From contig JALPQD010000294.1 of NCBI GenBank assembly GCA_023101885.1, forward strand, positions 2,159,501 through 2,223,500: DNA of 64,000 nt, in the 5' to 3' direction. Positions 50,762 to 61,821 of this stretch are shown here, in pieces; position 1 is the stretch's first letter; each line of letters starts with the position of its first letter. Source of the stretch: Typhlomys cinereus. Lineage: Eukaryota; Chordata; Mammalia; Rodentia; Platacanthomyidae. The notes below the pieces were generated by a model, which saw nothing but the letters and a program-made list of their open reading frames with translations, did no database searches and was not told the DNA's origin. The translations under genes were made by a program, and so were the position numbers.

Positions 50762-51864
50762 ATGCCAAAGTCAAAGTGCAAATCCATGAGAAGCAACACT
50801 CAAGTAAACAAATTTCCCACTGAAGGAATTAATCCCATAATGTTAGACTCCAAGAACAAACCCACGGAAAATGGCCAAGAAAGCCTGACCCAGGATAACG
50901 ACTTTCAAAATATGATCATTACCAGGTTCAATACTATGAAGAGGAAATCCGGGAGGAATTACATAATCGAATCAATTGCTTTGAAGAGGAACACAACAGA
51001 CACTTGGAGGAGTTGAGAAAAACAGTGCAAGAAACAAAAACTGGCATAGAGCAGTTAAAACAGACTCAAGCAGAGTTTAAAACTGAGCTACAAAACAAGT
51101 TATCTTCAACCCAGAACTCCACAGAGAGTCTTATCAACAGAACTAACTAAGCAGAAAACAGAATTTCAGACCTTGAAGATAAAGTAGGAGTACTAACCAG
51201 CTCAATGGAAGAGGTTGTTAAAGCCAAAAAGACACTTGAGAGAAATATCCAAGAGATATGGGACACCCTGAAGAAGGCTAACATGCGTATTCATGGAATA
51301 CCAGAGCAAGAATCTCAGAATACCAACCCTGAGGAAATTTTTCAAATGATCATCAAGGAAAACTTTCCTCACCTAAAAAAAGAGAGGCCCATCCATATAC
51401 AAGAGGCATTCCGCACCCCAAACAGATACTACCAAAACAGAAGCACGCCAAGGCAAATAGTAGTTAAAACATTCCACATTCAAGATAAAGAACTGGTGCT
51501 GAGAGCTTCAAGGGAGAAAAAATAAGTCACTTTTAAAGGTAAACCTATTAAAATAACAAATGACTTCTCACTGGAAACAGTAAAAGCAAGAAGAGCTTGG
51601 AGAGACATACTTCAAGTATTGAATAAGCAAAAATGTCAACCCAGGATGATTTACCCTGCAAAACTATCCATCATGATCCAGGGAGAAAGAAAAATCTTCC
51701 AGCACAAAGACAACTTGAAGGGATTCATGTCCACCAAACCAGGCCTTCAAAAAATGCTAGAAATGATACTCAAGCATGAAGAAAAAAACCAGGCATATCC
51801 AGGAGACCAGAAGGCAAGTATAACACCATTAAAAGCAAAGCAATATACTTATAAAAACTACTAA
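50762..51864 (+). pseudogene. L1-C ORF1, broken
   Basis: The start MPKSKCKSMRSN at 50762 is open for about 59 codons, then a one-base loss near 50938 shifts frame. TAA at 51148-51150 is shared with copy A; TAA at 51523-51525 is shared with copy D. The coiled-coil part (51205-51525) and the YPAKLS-containing C-terminus (51619-51864) remain readable in separate frames. The extended C-terminus compared with copy A results from a one-base difference near 51790, and which form is ancestral is unclear. Confidence 0.88.
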
Positions 51865-51873
51865 ACAGAATAA

Positions 51874-54800
51874 ATGTCTGGAATTAAAAATAGTTTCTCC
51901 ATTATAACACTAAATGTTAATGGAATTAATTCACATATCAAGAGACACAGATTACAAACTTGGATTAAAAATCACAATCCATCAATCTGCTGCCTACAGG
52001 AAACCCATCTCAGCACAAAAGATAGGCACGCTCTAAAAATAAAAGGCTGGTCAACAATTCTACAAGCAAATGGAAGCAGAAAACAGGCAGGGGTAGCCAT
52101 TATGCTATCAGACAAAGTGGACTTCAAACCAAAGAAAATTATAAGAGACACGGATGGATACTACATTTTAGTCACAGGTACAATTCACCAGGAAGACTTC
52201 ACAATACTGAACATATATGCACCCAATACGGGCCTCTCCACATTCATTAAGAAAACCCTACAGCATCTAAAGCAAGAAATCAACCCCCAAACGATAATTC
52301 TTGGGGACTTCAACACCGCCCTCTCAACATGGGATAGATCAACAGGACAAAAGCTTAACAGAGACACTTTGGAACTTAATCAAACCCTTAAAGAAATGGA
52401 CCTTACAGATCTCTATTGAACTTTTCACCCACGCACGAAAGAATACATATTTTTCTCAGCAGCAAACGGAACTTTCTCCAAAATAGATCACATACTGGGC
52501 CACAAAACGAATCTACACATATACAAAAAAGTTGAAATTCTAACCTGTGCCCTATCAGACCACCACGGCCTAAAGCTGGACATCTACAACACATCAAACA
52601 AGAGAAAATACACTAACTCCTGGAAACTTAACAATATGATGCTGAATGAGAACTGGATTCAGGAAGAAATTAAAAAGGAAATTCAAGATTTCCTGAAAGT
52701 GAATGATAATGAAAATATAACTTACCAAAATCTCTGGGACACAATGAAAGCTGTTCTAAGAGGTAAGTTCATAGCTCTTAATGCCTACATCAAAAAAATA
52801 GAAACATCAGAAATAAACAACTTAACAATGCAGCTTAAAGCTTTAGAGAAACTAGAGCAATCTGATCCCAAAAGTAGTAGAAGAGAGGAGATTAGCAAAA
52901 TAAGGGGAGAAATATCTGAAATCGAGATTAAGAAAACGATAGAAAAAAATCAACCAGTCAAAAAGCTGGTTCTTTGAAAAAATCAATAGGATTGATACAC
53001 CCCTAGCTAAATTAACCAAAAGCAGGAGAGAGAAAACCCAAATTAACAAAATTAGAAATGAACATGGAGTAATCACTACTGATACCCAAGAAATCCAGAG
53101 AATAATAACATCTTATTTCAAAAACTTATACTCTGTGAAGTTTGACAACACAAAAGAGATCGATGAATTTCTAAGTAAACACAACTTACCTAAATTGAAT
53201 CAGGAAGTTGTGAATTATTTAAATAGTCCTATAACATATAAGGAAATTGAGGAAGTAATCTTGAATCTTCCCACCAAAAAATGTCCTGGACCAGATGGTT
53301 TCAGCACAGATTTCTACCAGACATTTAAGGAGTTAATAATACCAATACTCCTTAAACTGTTCCATCAAATAGCAAAGGAAGGAACACTACCAAATTCCTT
53401 CTATGAAGCTAATACTGTTTTAATCCCAAAACCTAATAAAGACTCACTTAAAAAAGAAAACAATAGGCCGATCTCTCTGATGAACACAGACACAAAGATT
53501 CTCAACAAAGTTTTAGCAAATCGGATTCAAAAACATATTAAAAAGATTATTCACGGGGACCAAGTAGGCTTCATCCCGGGCTGGTTGGTTCAACATACGC
53601 AAATCAATAAATGTAATTCATCATGTAAACCAGTCCAAAGTCCAAGACCACATGATACTCTCGACAGATGCAGAAAAAGCTTTTGACAAGATCCAACAGC
53701 CTTTTATGATCAAAATGCTAGAGACAGTAGGAATGGAAGGAACCTTTATCAATATAATAAAAGCTGTATACAACAAGCCCACAGCAAGGATTATGCTCAA
53801 TGGGGAACAATTGGAAGTATTCCCACTTTGATCAGGAACTAGACAAGGCTGTCCACTCTCACCACTTCCATTCAATATCATACTTGAAGTCTTTGCTGAA
53901 GCCATAAGACAAGAAAGGGACATAAGAGGGATTCAAATCAGCAAGGAAGAAATCAAGCTATCCCTATTTGCAGATGACATGACCTTATACCTGAGGGATC
54001 CCAAAAACTCCACCAGGAAGCTCCTGGAACTAATTGAGAAGTTCAACAGTATGGCAGGATACAAAATAAATGTGCAAAAATCAGAGGCCTTCCTATATGC
54101 CCAGAATGAAAGAAGTGAAAAAGCCCTGAGAGAAACAATCCCATTTACTATAGCCCCTAAAAAAATGAAATACCTTGGTATAAACCTAACTAAGGAGGTA
54201 AAACACCTTTACAATGAAAACTTTAAAACCCTAAAGAAAGAAATTGCAGAAGACACCAGAAGGTAGACAGACCTCCCATGTTCCTGGATTGGCAGAATCA
54301 ACATCATAAAAAAGACCATCCTACCAAAGGCAATATACGAATTCAATGCTATACCAATTAAAATCACAAAGCAATTCTTTAAAGAAGTTGACCAAACAAT
54401 CTCAAAATTCATATGGAGGCACAAAACACCAGGATAGCAAAGACAATCCTGAGTAACAAAAACACTGCTGGAGGTATCACCATACCAAACCTTAGTCTAT
54501 AGTACAAATCCATAGTTATTAAAAACAGCCTGGTACTGGCTCCAAAATAGACACACAGATCAATGGATAAGGATTGAAAACCCAGATATAAGCCCACAAA
54601 ATTACAGCCATTTGGTCTTTGACAAAGGGGCCCAAAGAATCCAATGGAAAAAGAACAGTATCTTCAACAAATGGTGCTGGCAAAACTGGATCTCCACATG
54701 CAGAAGATTAAAGCTGGACCCATACTTGTCACCATGTACAAGACTTAATTCCAAATGGATCAAGGACCTTGATATAAGGCCAGAGACTATAAAAACCATA

Positions 54801-55694
54801 GTTGAAAGGATAGGGAACTCCCTCGAGCTGATTGGGCTAGGCCAACAGTTCCTAAACAGACATCCAATGGCACAGTCACTGCTACCAACTCTCAACAGTT
54901 GGGATCTTGTGAAATTAAAGAGCTTCTGTTCAGATAAAGAGATTGTAACCTGAGCTCAAAGGCAACCCACAGAATGGGAGAAAATCTTCACTAACCACAG
55001 ATCTGATAGAGCTCTACTGTCCAGAGTGCACAAAGAACTTAGAAAACTAAACACCAAGGAAATCAATGGCCCAATTAAAAAATGGGCCCTGGAATTTAAA
55101 AGAAATTTTACCAGGGATGAAATTAAAATGTCTAACAAATATCTTAAAAAATGCTCCACTTCTTTAGCCATCAGGGAAATGCAAATCAAAACTTCCCTGA
55201 GATATCATCTCACCCCGGTCAGGATGGCAAAAATCCACAATAGAAACAACACCAACTGCTGGAGAGGATGTGGAGAGAGGGGACTCTCCTACATTGCTGG
55301 TGGGAATGCAGGCTCATACAGCCACTCTGGCGAGCCCTCTGGAGATTCTTAAAGAGATTAAAGAGTGAAATGCCATATGACCCTGCGATTCCACTTTTGG
55401 GTATAACCCCCCATATAGCAGAGGTTCACCTCGATAGCACAAGCACGACCATGTTCATAGCAGCACTGTTTACAATAGCAAAGTCATGGAATCAAACCAA
55501 ATGTCCAACAGTTGACAAGTGGATAAGGAAACAGTGGTACATCTATACAATGGAGTACTACTCAGCCATCAAAAATGATGAATTACTGGAATTTGCCGGG
55601 AAATGGATGTCATTAGAAACAATTATATTAAGTGAAGTACCCCAGACCCAGAAAATTAAGTGTCCGTATGTACTCCCTAATAGGTGGCTACTAG
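51874..55694 (+). pseudogene. L1-C ORF2, broken
   Basis: It starts 10 bp after ORF1 ends. The endonuclease part is open for 181 codons and stops at TGA 52417-52419 (CGA in copy A). The shared A7 frameshift is at 52943-52949 with TGA at 52975-52977, and the shared TGA is at 53829-53831. A private deletion near 53580 removes part of the [10 protein letters not shown] motif. FADD is at 53967-53978. The C-terminal Cys/His region is near 55250-55310, and the last frame runs through MEYYSAIKNDELLEFAGKWM to a shifted end beyond the ancestral stop at about 55694. Confidence 0.9.
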
Positions 55695-56767
55695 TACCAA
55701 AACCACCCAGCCCATCCTGAGACACTCATAGGTAAATCTATGTATTACCTACAGTAATTGCAAGGATTATGAACAGGAGGGATGGGGTTGGAGGGCCATA
55801 CCAGAAACAAGGAGAGAAGTGACCATGTTACAGTAGAGAAAATAGGCTTCCATCAAGGATTACAAGAAAGTAATGTGACACCTAGTTAAGTTCACAGACA
55901 TTTGTTCCTTATCATTTACAACTAAGGGGGTATGAACTCACCAGAAGGGGAAGGCATATAGTCCGGCAGATTAAAAAGTAACCATTTTGCAAATGGGTGA
56001 TTGACCCCTCCCATTGCCAAATGCCATATGACCCTGCGATTCCACTTTTGGGTATAAGTATTACATCTACTCTTGAATGTGCTCTTATAATAAGAGTCCA
56101 GTTTAACAGCTTTCTGTCTCTGGCCAGGGGGTGACATACAGTACCCATCACGATGGAGTGAAGGGCATTGCAGGAGCAACAAAACTGCAAAAGAAAATTA
56201 ACAAACCACTATCCAAAACTTCAGAGACTCTATATCAACCACCTAGAACTAGGCCAGCCTAATCTCTCCCCATCCTGAAGCTCACGGACATTTGCGGAAG
56301 AGGGGGTGGTAAGATTGTAAGAGCAAAAGGATGGGAGGAGCAATGATTTGCAAGATTCTCCACACTAATTAGGGCCGAAGCAATCATAATTGGACATTGC
56401 ATCCCCGGCGCAATGTCCAACACACTATTGACCTCACAAGTCTAGCATCTGCTAAAGGCACCAAGATCCTTGGAGGCAAGGGATTGACAGCCACAGTAGT
56501 GTTCCTTTGCTTAAGGGGAACACAGGAAAGGGTTCAGGGAAATGCCACTGGGTCCTTGTACGTCATGGGAGAGGAGGGCCCAGAGGAGAGTCAGGCATGC
56601 ACAAGAAAGGACTCTGGGAATTGGGGCAGGAGGCATGGGGGGTGGGGCGGGAGGGGTGAGGGGAGGGGGAGCAGGGTGTTCGGGGGGGGAGGAGGAGGGA
56701 GGGAGGGAACTGGTGTACCTATTAATTTTGTATGAGCTGAAATATTAATAAAAAAGTATTATAAAAA
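55695..56767 (+). other. L1-C 3' UTR with internal templated insertion
   Basis: Parallel to 37319-38316, except that at 56013-56057 the usual 'ctcactgtggttttctac' stretch is replaced by a copy of ORF2 sequence. The G-rich tract is 56616-56711. The tail 'aatattaataaaaaagtattat' precedes the target duplication. Confidence 0.88.
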
Positions 56768-56784
56768 AAGAGATTATTTCATCT

Positions 56785-57052
56785 CTTGGGCCCTCATGAA
56801 TGGGATTTGTTTGAAGTTGAAGGGAGTTTTCCTTTGCCTTTCAACAAAAGACTTCCATGAATGGACACTGTGGAGGCAACAGCAACAAAAATCATTTTTG
56901 GAAGCAGGAAGAAGCAGTTCTCAGTCACCTGTACTGCTAATGTCTGAGTTTTAGATACCCCAGCTAGCAGAACCATAAGAAATAAATTCTTATTCTTTAT
57001 AAATTATCCAGTCTATGTTACTTTATTAGCATCACAAGAAGACTAAGGCAAA
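56785..57052 (+). mobile_element. MLT1/MST-like LTR 3' part
   Basis: 'accataagaaataaattct', 'tataaattatccagtctatg' and 'agcatcacaagaagactaagg' follow the conserved 3' end of MLT1/MST-class MaLR LTRs. The 5' part is unclear, so this is an old partial LTR next to L1-C. Confidence 0.6.
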
Positions 57053-57553
57053 AGTTCCCTGTTCATTAAAACTTCAGGGAAAGAATGATTGTTCAAATAT
57101 GAAATAGAAAATACTCTTTTCATGAGAGTATATGGAAACCATCGTAAATTTTTTACTTGCTGAGAAACAGTCACATGTTTTATTAATAGAAATGGACAGA
57201 GATGTTGGGAGCATCTATCTATTATTTATGAGGAATATCCAAATATATTTGAATTATCAAGGCTTTAGATGTGTCTGGCAGGAATGTGCTATGAATTGAC
57301 ATGGTCATAGAGAGATCAGCAGTTTCCATAAGAATGCAAGTACCAAAATTAAGGAAAACATCTTCCATAGTAAAGTTCACTTTGTTACTTCTGGCCTTAA
57401 GGCAGATTCACAAACCACATCATTCATTTTAGGACGTAGACTTTTGGCACTGTATATGCCTAGCATTGATGACTTTGCTGCTTTCCAATTTCAATAGCAC
57501 ATCATTAAATAAAAAGTGCACCTACTGAGGGAAGGCTTTTTCTGCTAGGATCC
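57053..57553. other. Unassigned sequence
   Basis: AT-rich with no recognised element. Confidence 0.35.
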
Positions 57554-57976
57554 TGTCATAGTTAAGCACAGGTGTCAACTTGACTGTTGAAGGTTTGAGC
57601 TCTGGGCACAGTTGTAGAGAATTGATGGTTGAGTTAAGCCTGGAGCAAACCAGAAAGAGATTGTCTAGCTGATGATGAAGGTCCAGCCCATTGCGAGTGG
57701 GATTAGGCCCCAGATAAATCACAGAGACCTGTTTGAGAGAGTTGGCATCTTTCTGTTCACTTGTCCAGACATGCTGGTCTGGCAAGTAAGGATTGTCCTC
57801 TCTCAGCCATTATGTGGTGATGGTGTGGCCAGTTCCTTCGGCCCTGGTGTTGGAGCGTGCTTTCCCATCAAGCTGGACTGAGAACTGTAACCAGACTGTC
57901 ATAAGGAAATACATCCCTTGTTCCCTTAAGCCATTTGATGGTCATTTATCAGCAACCATGCAGGTGAACTGCAACA
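57554..57976 (+). repeat. 5' LTR of MaLR element 1
   Basis: 423 bp, TG...CA. Contains 'aataaatca'-type A-rich signals near 57713 and a 3' 'ttcccttaagccattt' block. Same family as the solo LTR at 4592-5032. Confidence 0.88.
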
Positions 57977-59450
57977 GAATTTGTTACCAGAAGTAGGGTG
58001 TTGCTGATAAATCTGACTATGTGGATTTTGTGGCTTTTGAATGGTTCTGCTGGGCAAAGTTGGATATGCTTGAGAATTTTCACTTTGTGGATTTTCAAAT
58101 ACCATTCTTCAGAGTTTAGTGGGCCAATTGCTGAGAGAGATTGTTGGGGTCCAATTTGTGATGAGGGGAACACAGTTTTCAGTTGGAAAAACTGAATTTA
58201 AAGATGATGGACTGGTTTGCTTGACAAAGGAGAGCTGTGTTGGCAGCCTTAAATATTTGGATGTGCAAAGGGCAGGCAGCAGAATATCTGCTGCTGTTGG
58301 TGAAATGAATATCAGTGAAGGAAAATCTAGTGACTTGTACTGGGATGGTGGAAAACATGAAAACCACTGTATGGCGAGTTAGTGGTTTGAAAACCCAGAT
58401 TCCTTCAGGGTCCAAAAGTCCACGTTAAAGCCATTTCTTGCCCTTTGGTTGTTTGGCTGCCTAGAAAAGAGGCTTTTCCAGTGTCAGCTTGTTAAAGTTG
58501 GTACAGCTGTAGCTCCAGTGACTAAGCTACGTTTCAAACTTGCTTCAGAACCTGGCAGCATCCCTCAGGTGATCTGGTTTTGGTGTACTACTGAAGGGTT
58601 CATGGAGAGCAGCAAAAGCTTGCCACCAAATGGCAGGCATAGAATTCCTATGAGAGAAGGTGAAGCTTATAGCTGCAGAGGAACCCAGAGTACTGTTGGA
58701 GATGCCAGAACCGTGGGATTGCTGCTAAGGACGGCTGTGAGTAGAAATTCAGCCTGGTTCAAAGGAACTCTGCTTTTACAGCTTTCAGCTGCACACAGGG
58801 ACTGGGAATTCCTGAAATCTTTGAGTCACTGTGATTACATGATGAGCAACAGAAGATGGACATTGAAGTACAGGATGCGGTGATATGTTGGACTTTGATC
58901 TTTTTGATGTTTTCTTACTGTTTTAAGATCCTTCTGTTTTTATGTTTTATCTGTTTTAAAGTATTTAACTTATTCTAATTTAAGAAAGTTAAGAAACTTG
59001 AATATTTAAAATGTTAGAACTGAATTTTAAAAATTTTTTATTATTTATTCAATTGTGCATGTATGCATGTGTGCGCGTGTATGTATGTATGTGTGTGTAA
59101 AACCACAAATGAATTTGGGAACCACCATGAATCATCTCCACCTCCTCCTTGTTTACTTTGCCTCGGATTCACAGGCTCCGCCCTACCAGGACCAGAAACA
59201 CAGGCTGCCCCCGCCTCAGCCAGGCATCTATACATGAAGTCTAGGATCTGAACTCAGGACCTTCTGCCTGCAAGGCAGAGGCTTAACCCCTGAGCCACCT
59301 CTCAGGCCCCTGGAAGTGAACTTATAGTGAGAGAACATTTTAAATTTGTCCATGAAATGTATTTCTATTTTAAGATAACTTTTAATATCTGTGGGGACAA
59401 AGAAAGGTTACAGTTTAAAAGTTTTTGTGTCAAGTTGACAAGGAGTGAAG
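57977..59450 (+). pseudogene. MaLR element 1 internal region (degenerate gag-like)
   Basis: About 1.2 kb excluding the SINE. The longest frame, 58449-58883 (144 codons), shows no motif that I can name. MaLR internal regions are described as remnants of an ERVL-like gag-side ORF without pol. The sequence here fits that in length and in its first 40 bases, but the coding capacity is broken. Confidence 0.6.
59030..59312 (-). mobile_element. tRNA-derived SINE, minus strand (family of 42439)
   Basis: In minus orientation: 'gcctgagaggtggctcaggggttaagcctctgccttgcaggcagaag' region (A box near 59290), a B-box region 'cctgagttcagatcc', body 'agatgcctggctgaggcggg' and 'gcggagcctgtgaatcc', then a TG/CA-rich tail (59055-59100) and an A/T-rich end. 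Clearly collinear with the 42439 copy. It inserted into MaLR element 1 and so is younger than it. Confidence 0.82.
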
Positions 59451-59874
59451 TATCATAGTTAAGCACAGTTGTCAACTTGATTGTTGAGGGTTTGAGCTTT
59501 GGGCACAGTTGTAGAGAATTGATGGTTGAGTTAAGCCTGGAGCAAACCAGAAAGAGATTGTCTAGCTGATGATGAAGGTCCAGCCCATTGCGAGTGGGAT
59601 TAGGCCCCAGATAAATCACAGAGACCTGTTTGAGAGAGTTGGCATCTTTCTGTTCACTTGTCCAGACATGCTGGTCTGGCAAGTAAGGATTGTCCATCTC
59701 TCGGCCATTATGCGGTGATGGTGTGGTCAGTTTCTTCAGCCCTGGTGTTGGTGCGTGCTTTCCCATCAAGCTGGACTGAGAACTGTAACCAGACTGTCAT
59801 AAGGAAATAAACCCCTTGTTCCCTTAAGCCATTTAATGGTCATTCATTAGCAACCATGCAGGTGAACTGCAACA
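59451..59874 (+). repeat. 3' LTR of MaLR element 1
   Basis: Matches 57554-57976. Its first dinucleotide is TA instead of TG, probably a point change. Otherwise only scattered substitutions and a single-base insertion near 59695. Confidence 0.88.
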
Positions 59875-59967
59875 GATCTTCTTAATCTAGAGCCTTGTAG
59901 GAGAATATTAAGCAGTCTCCAAAGATGTGCACAACTAGAATGCTCCAAAATGTAGAAATTTTATGTG

Positions 59968-60322
59968 TGTCATGGTTTGAAATGTGTCCCTCACATTCTC
60001 ATGTGTTTGGTAAGGTCATGGTACCTTGAGAAGTGGAGCCTTGCTGGAGGAAGGCAGTCACAAAGGGTGGGCCTTGAGGTGGATTAGTCCCACTCTACCT
60101 CCAGGAGAAGTCTGCCTTTGCAGCAAGCAGTCTGTAGCTTTCAGCTTCCAAGATGTCTGCAATAACTTAGCCTCTTCCAGCTTTGGCCAGCCAGCCATGC
60201 CACCTCCATTATGAAAAATTGTCTCCCCTCTGGAACTGTAAGCTGAATAAATCTCCCTTTCTCCCTTAAATTAATTGACTCTGGGTGCTCTTTCACAGCA
60301 ACAGTTAAGAGTAACTGTTACA
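59968..60322 (+). repeat. 5' LTR of MaLR element 2
   Basis: 355 bp. Has 'ctggaactgtaagctgaataaa' (poly-A signal AATAAA near 60246) followed by 'tctcccttaaattaattgac' and 'tttcacagcaacagttaaga', the standard MaLR LTR 3' organisation. Confidence 0.9.
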
Positions 60323-61821
60323 GAAATTGTTACCAGGTAGTGAGGTATTGCTGTGAGATTAAGAACAGCTGGTACCACTATGTGATGTTGTTTGTGAACC
60401 TGAGAGAAGTTGGTACCCAGCAGTATGGCCAATGCTGTGATGTGGCTATTGTGCCTTTGGAACTATTTGTTGGAAGAAATATGGAGAACTTTGGGACTTT
60501 GTGCTGAGAAAGTCTTTGTGTCTTGGCGATGGGACCAAATGGGCCTTTCTTGTGAGACCTCAGAGGAGAAATGCTGTGAGAGATGCAGGCAGAAGCCCAG
60601 CTTGTTATGATGGTACGGAGGGGAACCGAGACTGTGTTTGCAACTGGACAAGTGACACATGGAGCCAAGTATTGGCAGAGAATTTAGTGAAGTTTTGCCC
60701 TCATCCTGAAAGCTTGTCTGAAGTTAAGCTGGAGTGCTTGGCGGAGGAAATTTCAAAACAATGTTGTCTTGACAATGTGATATGGCTACTTTTTAGTTGT
60801 CTTCAGAGTCATGAAAAAGAACAAAGAATCAGGCAGGAAGAAGCAAAAACTGTAAGATCTGATAATGAAAAATACAATGCCAAACTTAAAGAGTTGAACC
60901 AGGAAGAAGCAGAGAACAAAATGGCTGTTAAATTAGCTCTATTTTCAAATCAAAGCCTGCTCTCAATTTGGATAATAGGAGAGGCTCTACCTTGAGGGCA
61001 AGATCCTCAGAGAAGGTCCCACCCATAAGAATGCAAATCCTTTTAAAAGAAATGAACTAAAAGGTGGAGTTCCAAAGCAAGGATCCACTTCTATAAAACA
61101 ACTATCCAGGTGTGAAAGAACTTTTCCCAATGGTCACCATAGAGAAGGGGAATCAGCTGTGATTCAAGGGTGCCAGTCTTGGTAAAGTCGTCCATGTGTT
61201 TCTGGTTTTAGAGGCATCAAGGATTTAAGAGGGAGGATATAGTGGAGTCCTCCTTGAAGATTTTGAAAAATGATAGAAGCCAGGCAGCATGTGACAGAAA
61301 GTCTGCAGTTTAGTGGTCCAAGAAGAGGCAGTTTGTGCTGTGGAGTTAAAGCCTGATTTGCCATCGAGAAGTAAAGATGTCAGAGATTCCAGAGACAATA
61401 TGGGACACCTGCCAAGGAAAGCTGTATACCCTGGGAGGAGTCAGCTCGAGAGAGCAACATATTCTATGGGCAGCTGCATTGGAGGGGTGGAATCAAAGCC
61501 CTTTGGAACTGAGATGATTTCAAGGAGAGGCTCACCTGTTGGACTTGGAGCTACAAGATTTGTAGTTTGTCCTGCTGGTTTTCAGTCTTGTTATGGACCA
61601 ATCTTTCCTGGATATGCCCCCATTTTTTGCTTTTGGAATGGGAATGTTTATTCTGTGCCATTGTATGTTAGAAGTATGTAACTTGTCTTTTGATTTTACA
61701 TGAGACTGGACTTTTGGACTGTGTTGGGACTACTGATGTATTCTATGAAGACTTTTAAAGGTGGACTGAGTATGGTTTGCATAATGAGATGGCAATGAGC
61801 CTGTGGGGGCCAGGGATGGAG
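60323..61821 (+). pseudogene. MaLR element 2 internal region with 164-codon gag-side frame
   Basis: The frame 60501-60995 (164 codons) has a Lys/Glu-rich, coiled-coil-like second half (around residues 100-145) and a 'CPHPESL...LAEEISKQ' stretch that corresponds to the conserved part of MaLR internal ORFs. The rest of the 1.5 kb is closed. No protease, polymerase or integrase motif is seen. It is inactive. Confidence 0.65.

Larger units (their letters stand above)
50358..56767 (+). mobile_element. L1 copy C, near full length, inactive
   Basis: It is flanked by 'aagagattatttc' at 50345-50357 and 56768-56780, an exact 13-bp target-site duplication, so this insertion is independent of copy A. 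Parts: two 5' monomers (50358-50705), ORF1, ORF2, and a 3' UTR with a G-rich tract (56616-56711). Both ORFs are broken. The 3' UTR carries a 39-bp block copied from its own ORF2 (56019-56057). Confidence 0.94.
57554..59874 (+). mobile_element. ERVL-MaLR-type element 1, two LTRs, SINE inside
   Basis: LTRs at 57554-57976 and 59451-59874 are close to identical. The left LTR has the TG...CA ends; in the right one the opening TG has become TA. The flanks are gatcc (57549-57553) and gatct (59875-59879), a 5-bp target duplication with one mismatch. The internal region starts 'gaatttgttaccagaagtagggtgttgctg', the typical MaLR junction. It has no reverse transcriptase, integrase or protease motif, so it was mobilised by proteins from another ERVL. 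I count about 17 LTR-LTR differences over 423 bp (about 4%), low for a MaLR. A SINE sits at about 59030-59312. Confidence 0.88.

Noticed and set aside
31958..56767. A and C as parts of a segmental duplication
   Set aside because: Their flanks and target-site duplications differ and surrounding DNA is not shared, so they are separate insertions.
58449..58883. 144-codon ORF as a host gene
   Set aside because: It lies wholly between the two LTRs of MaLR element 1, so it belongs to the element's degenerate internal region.
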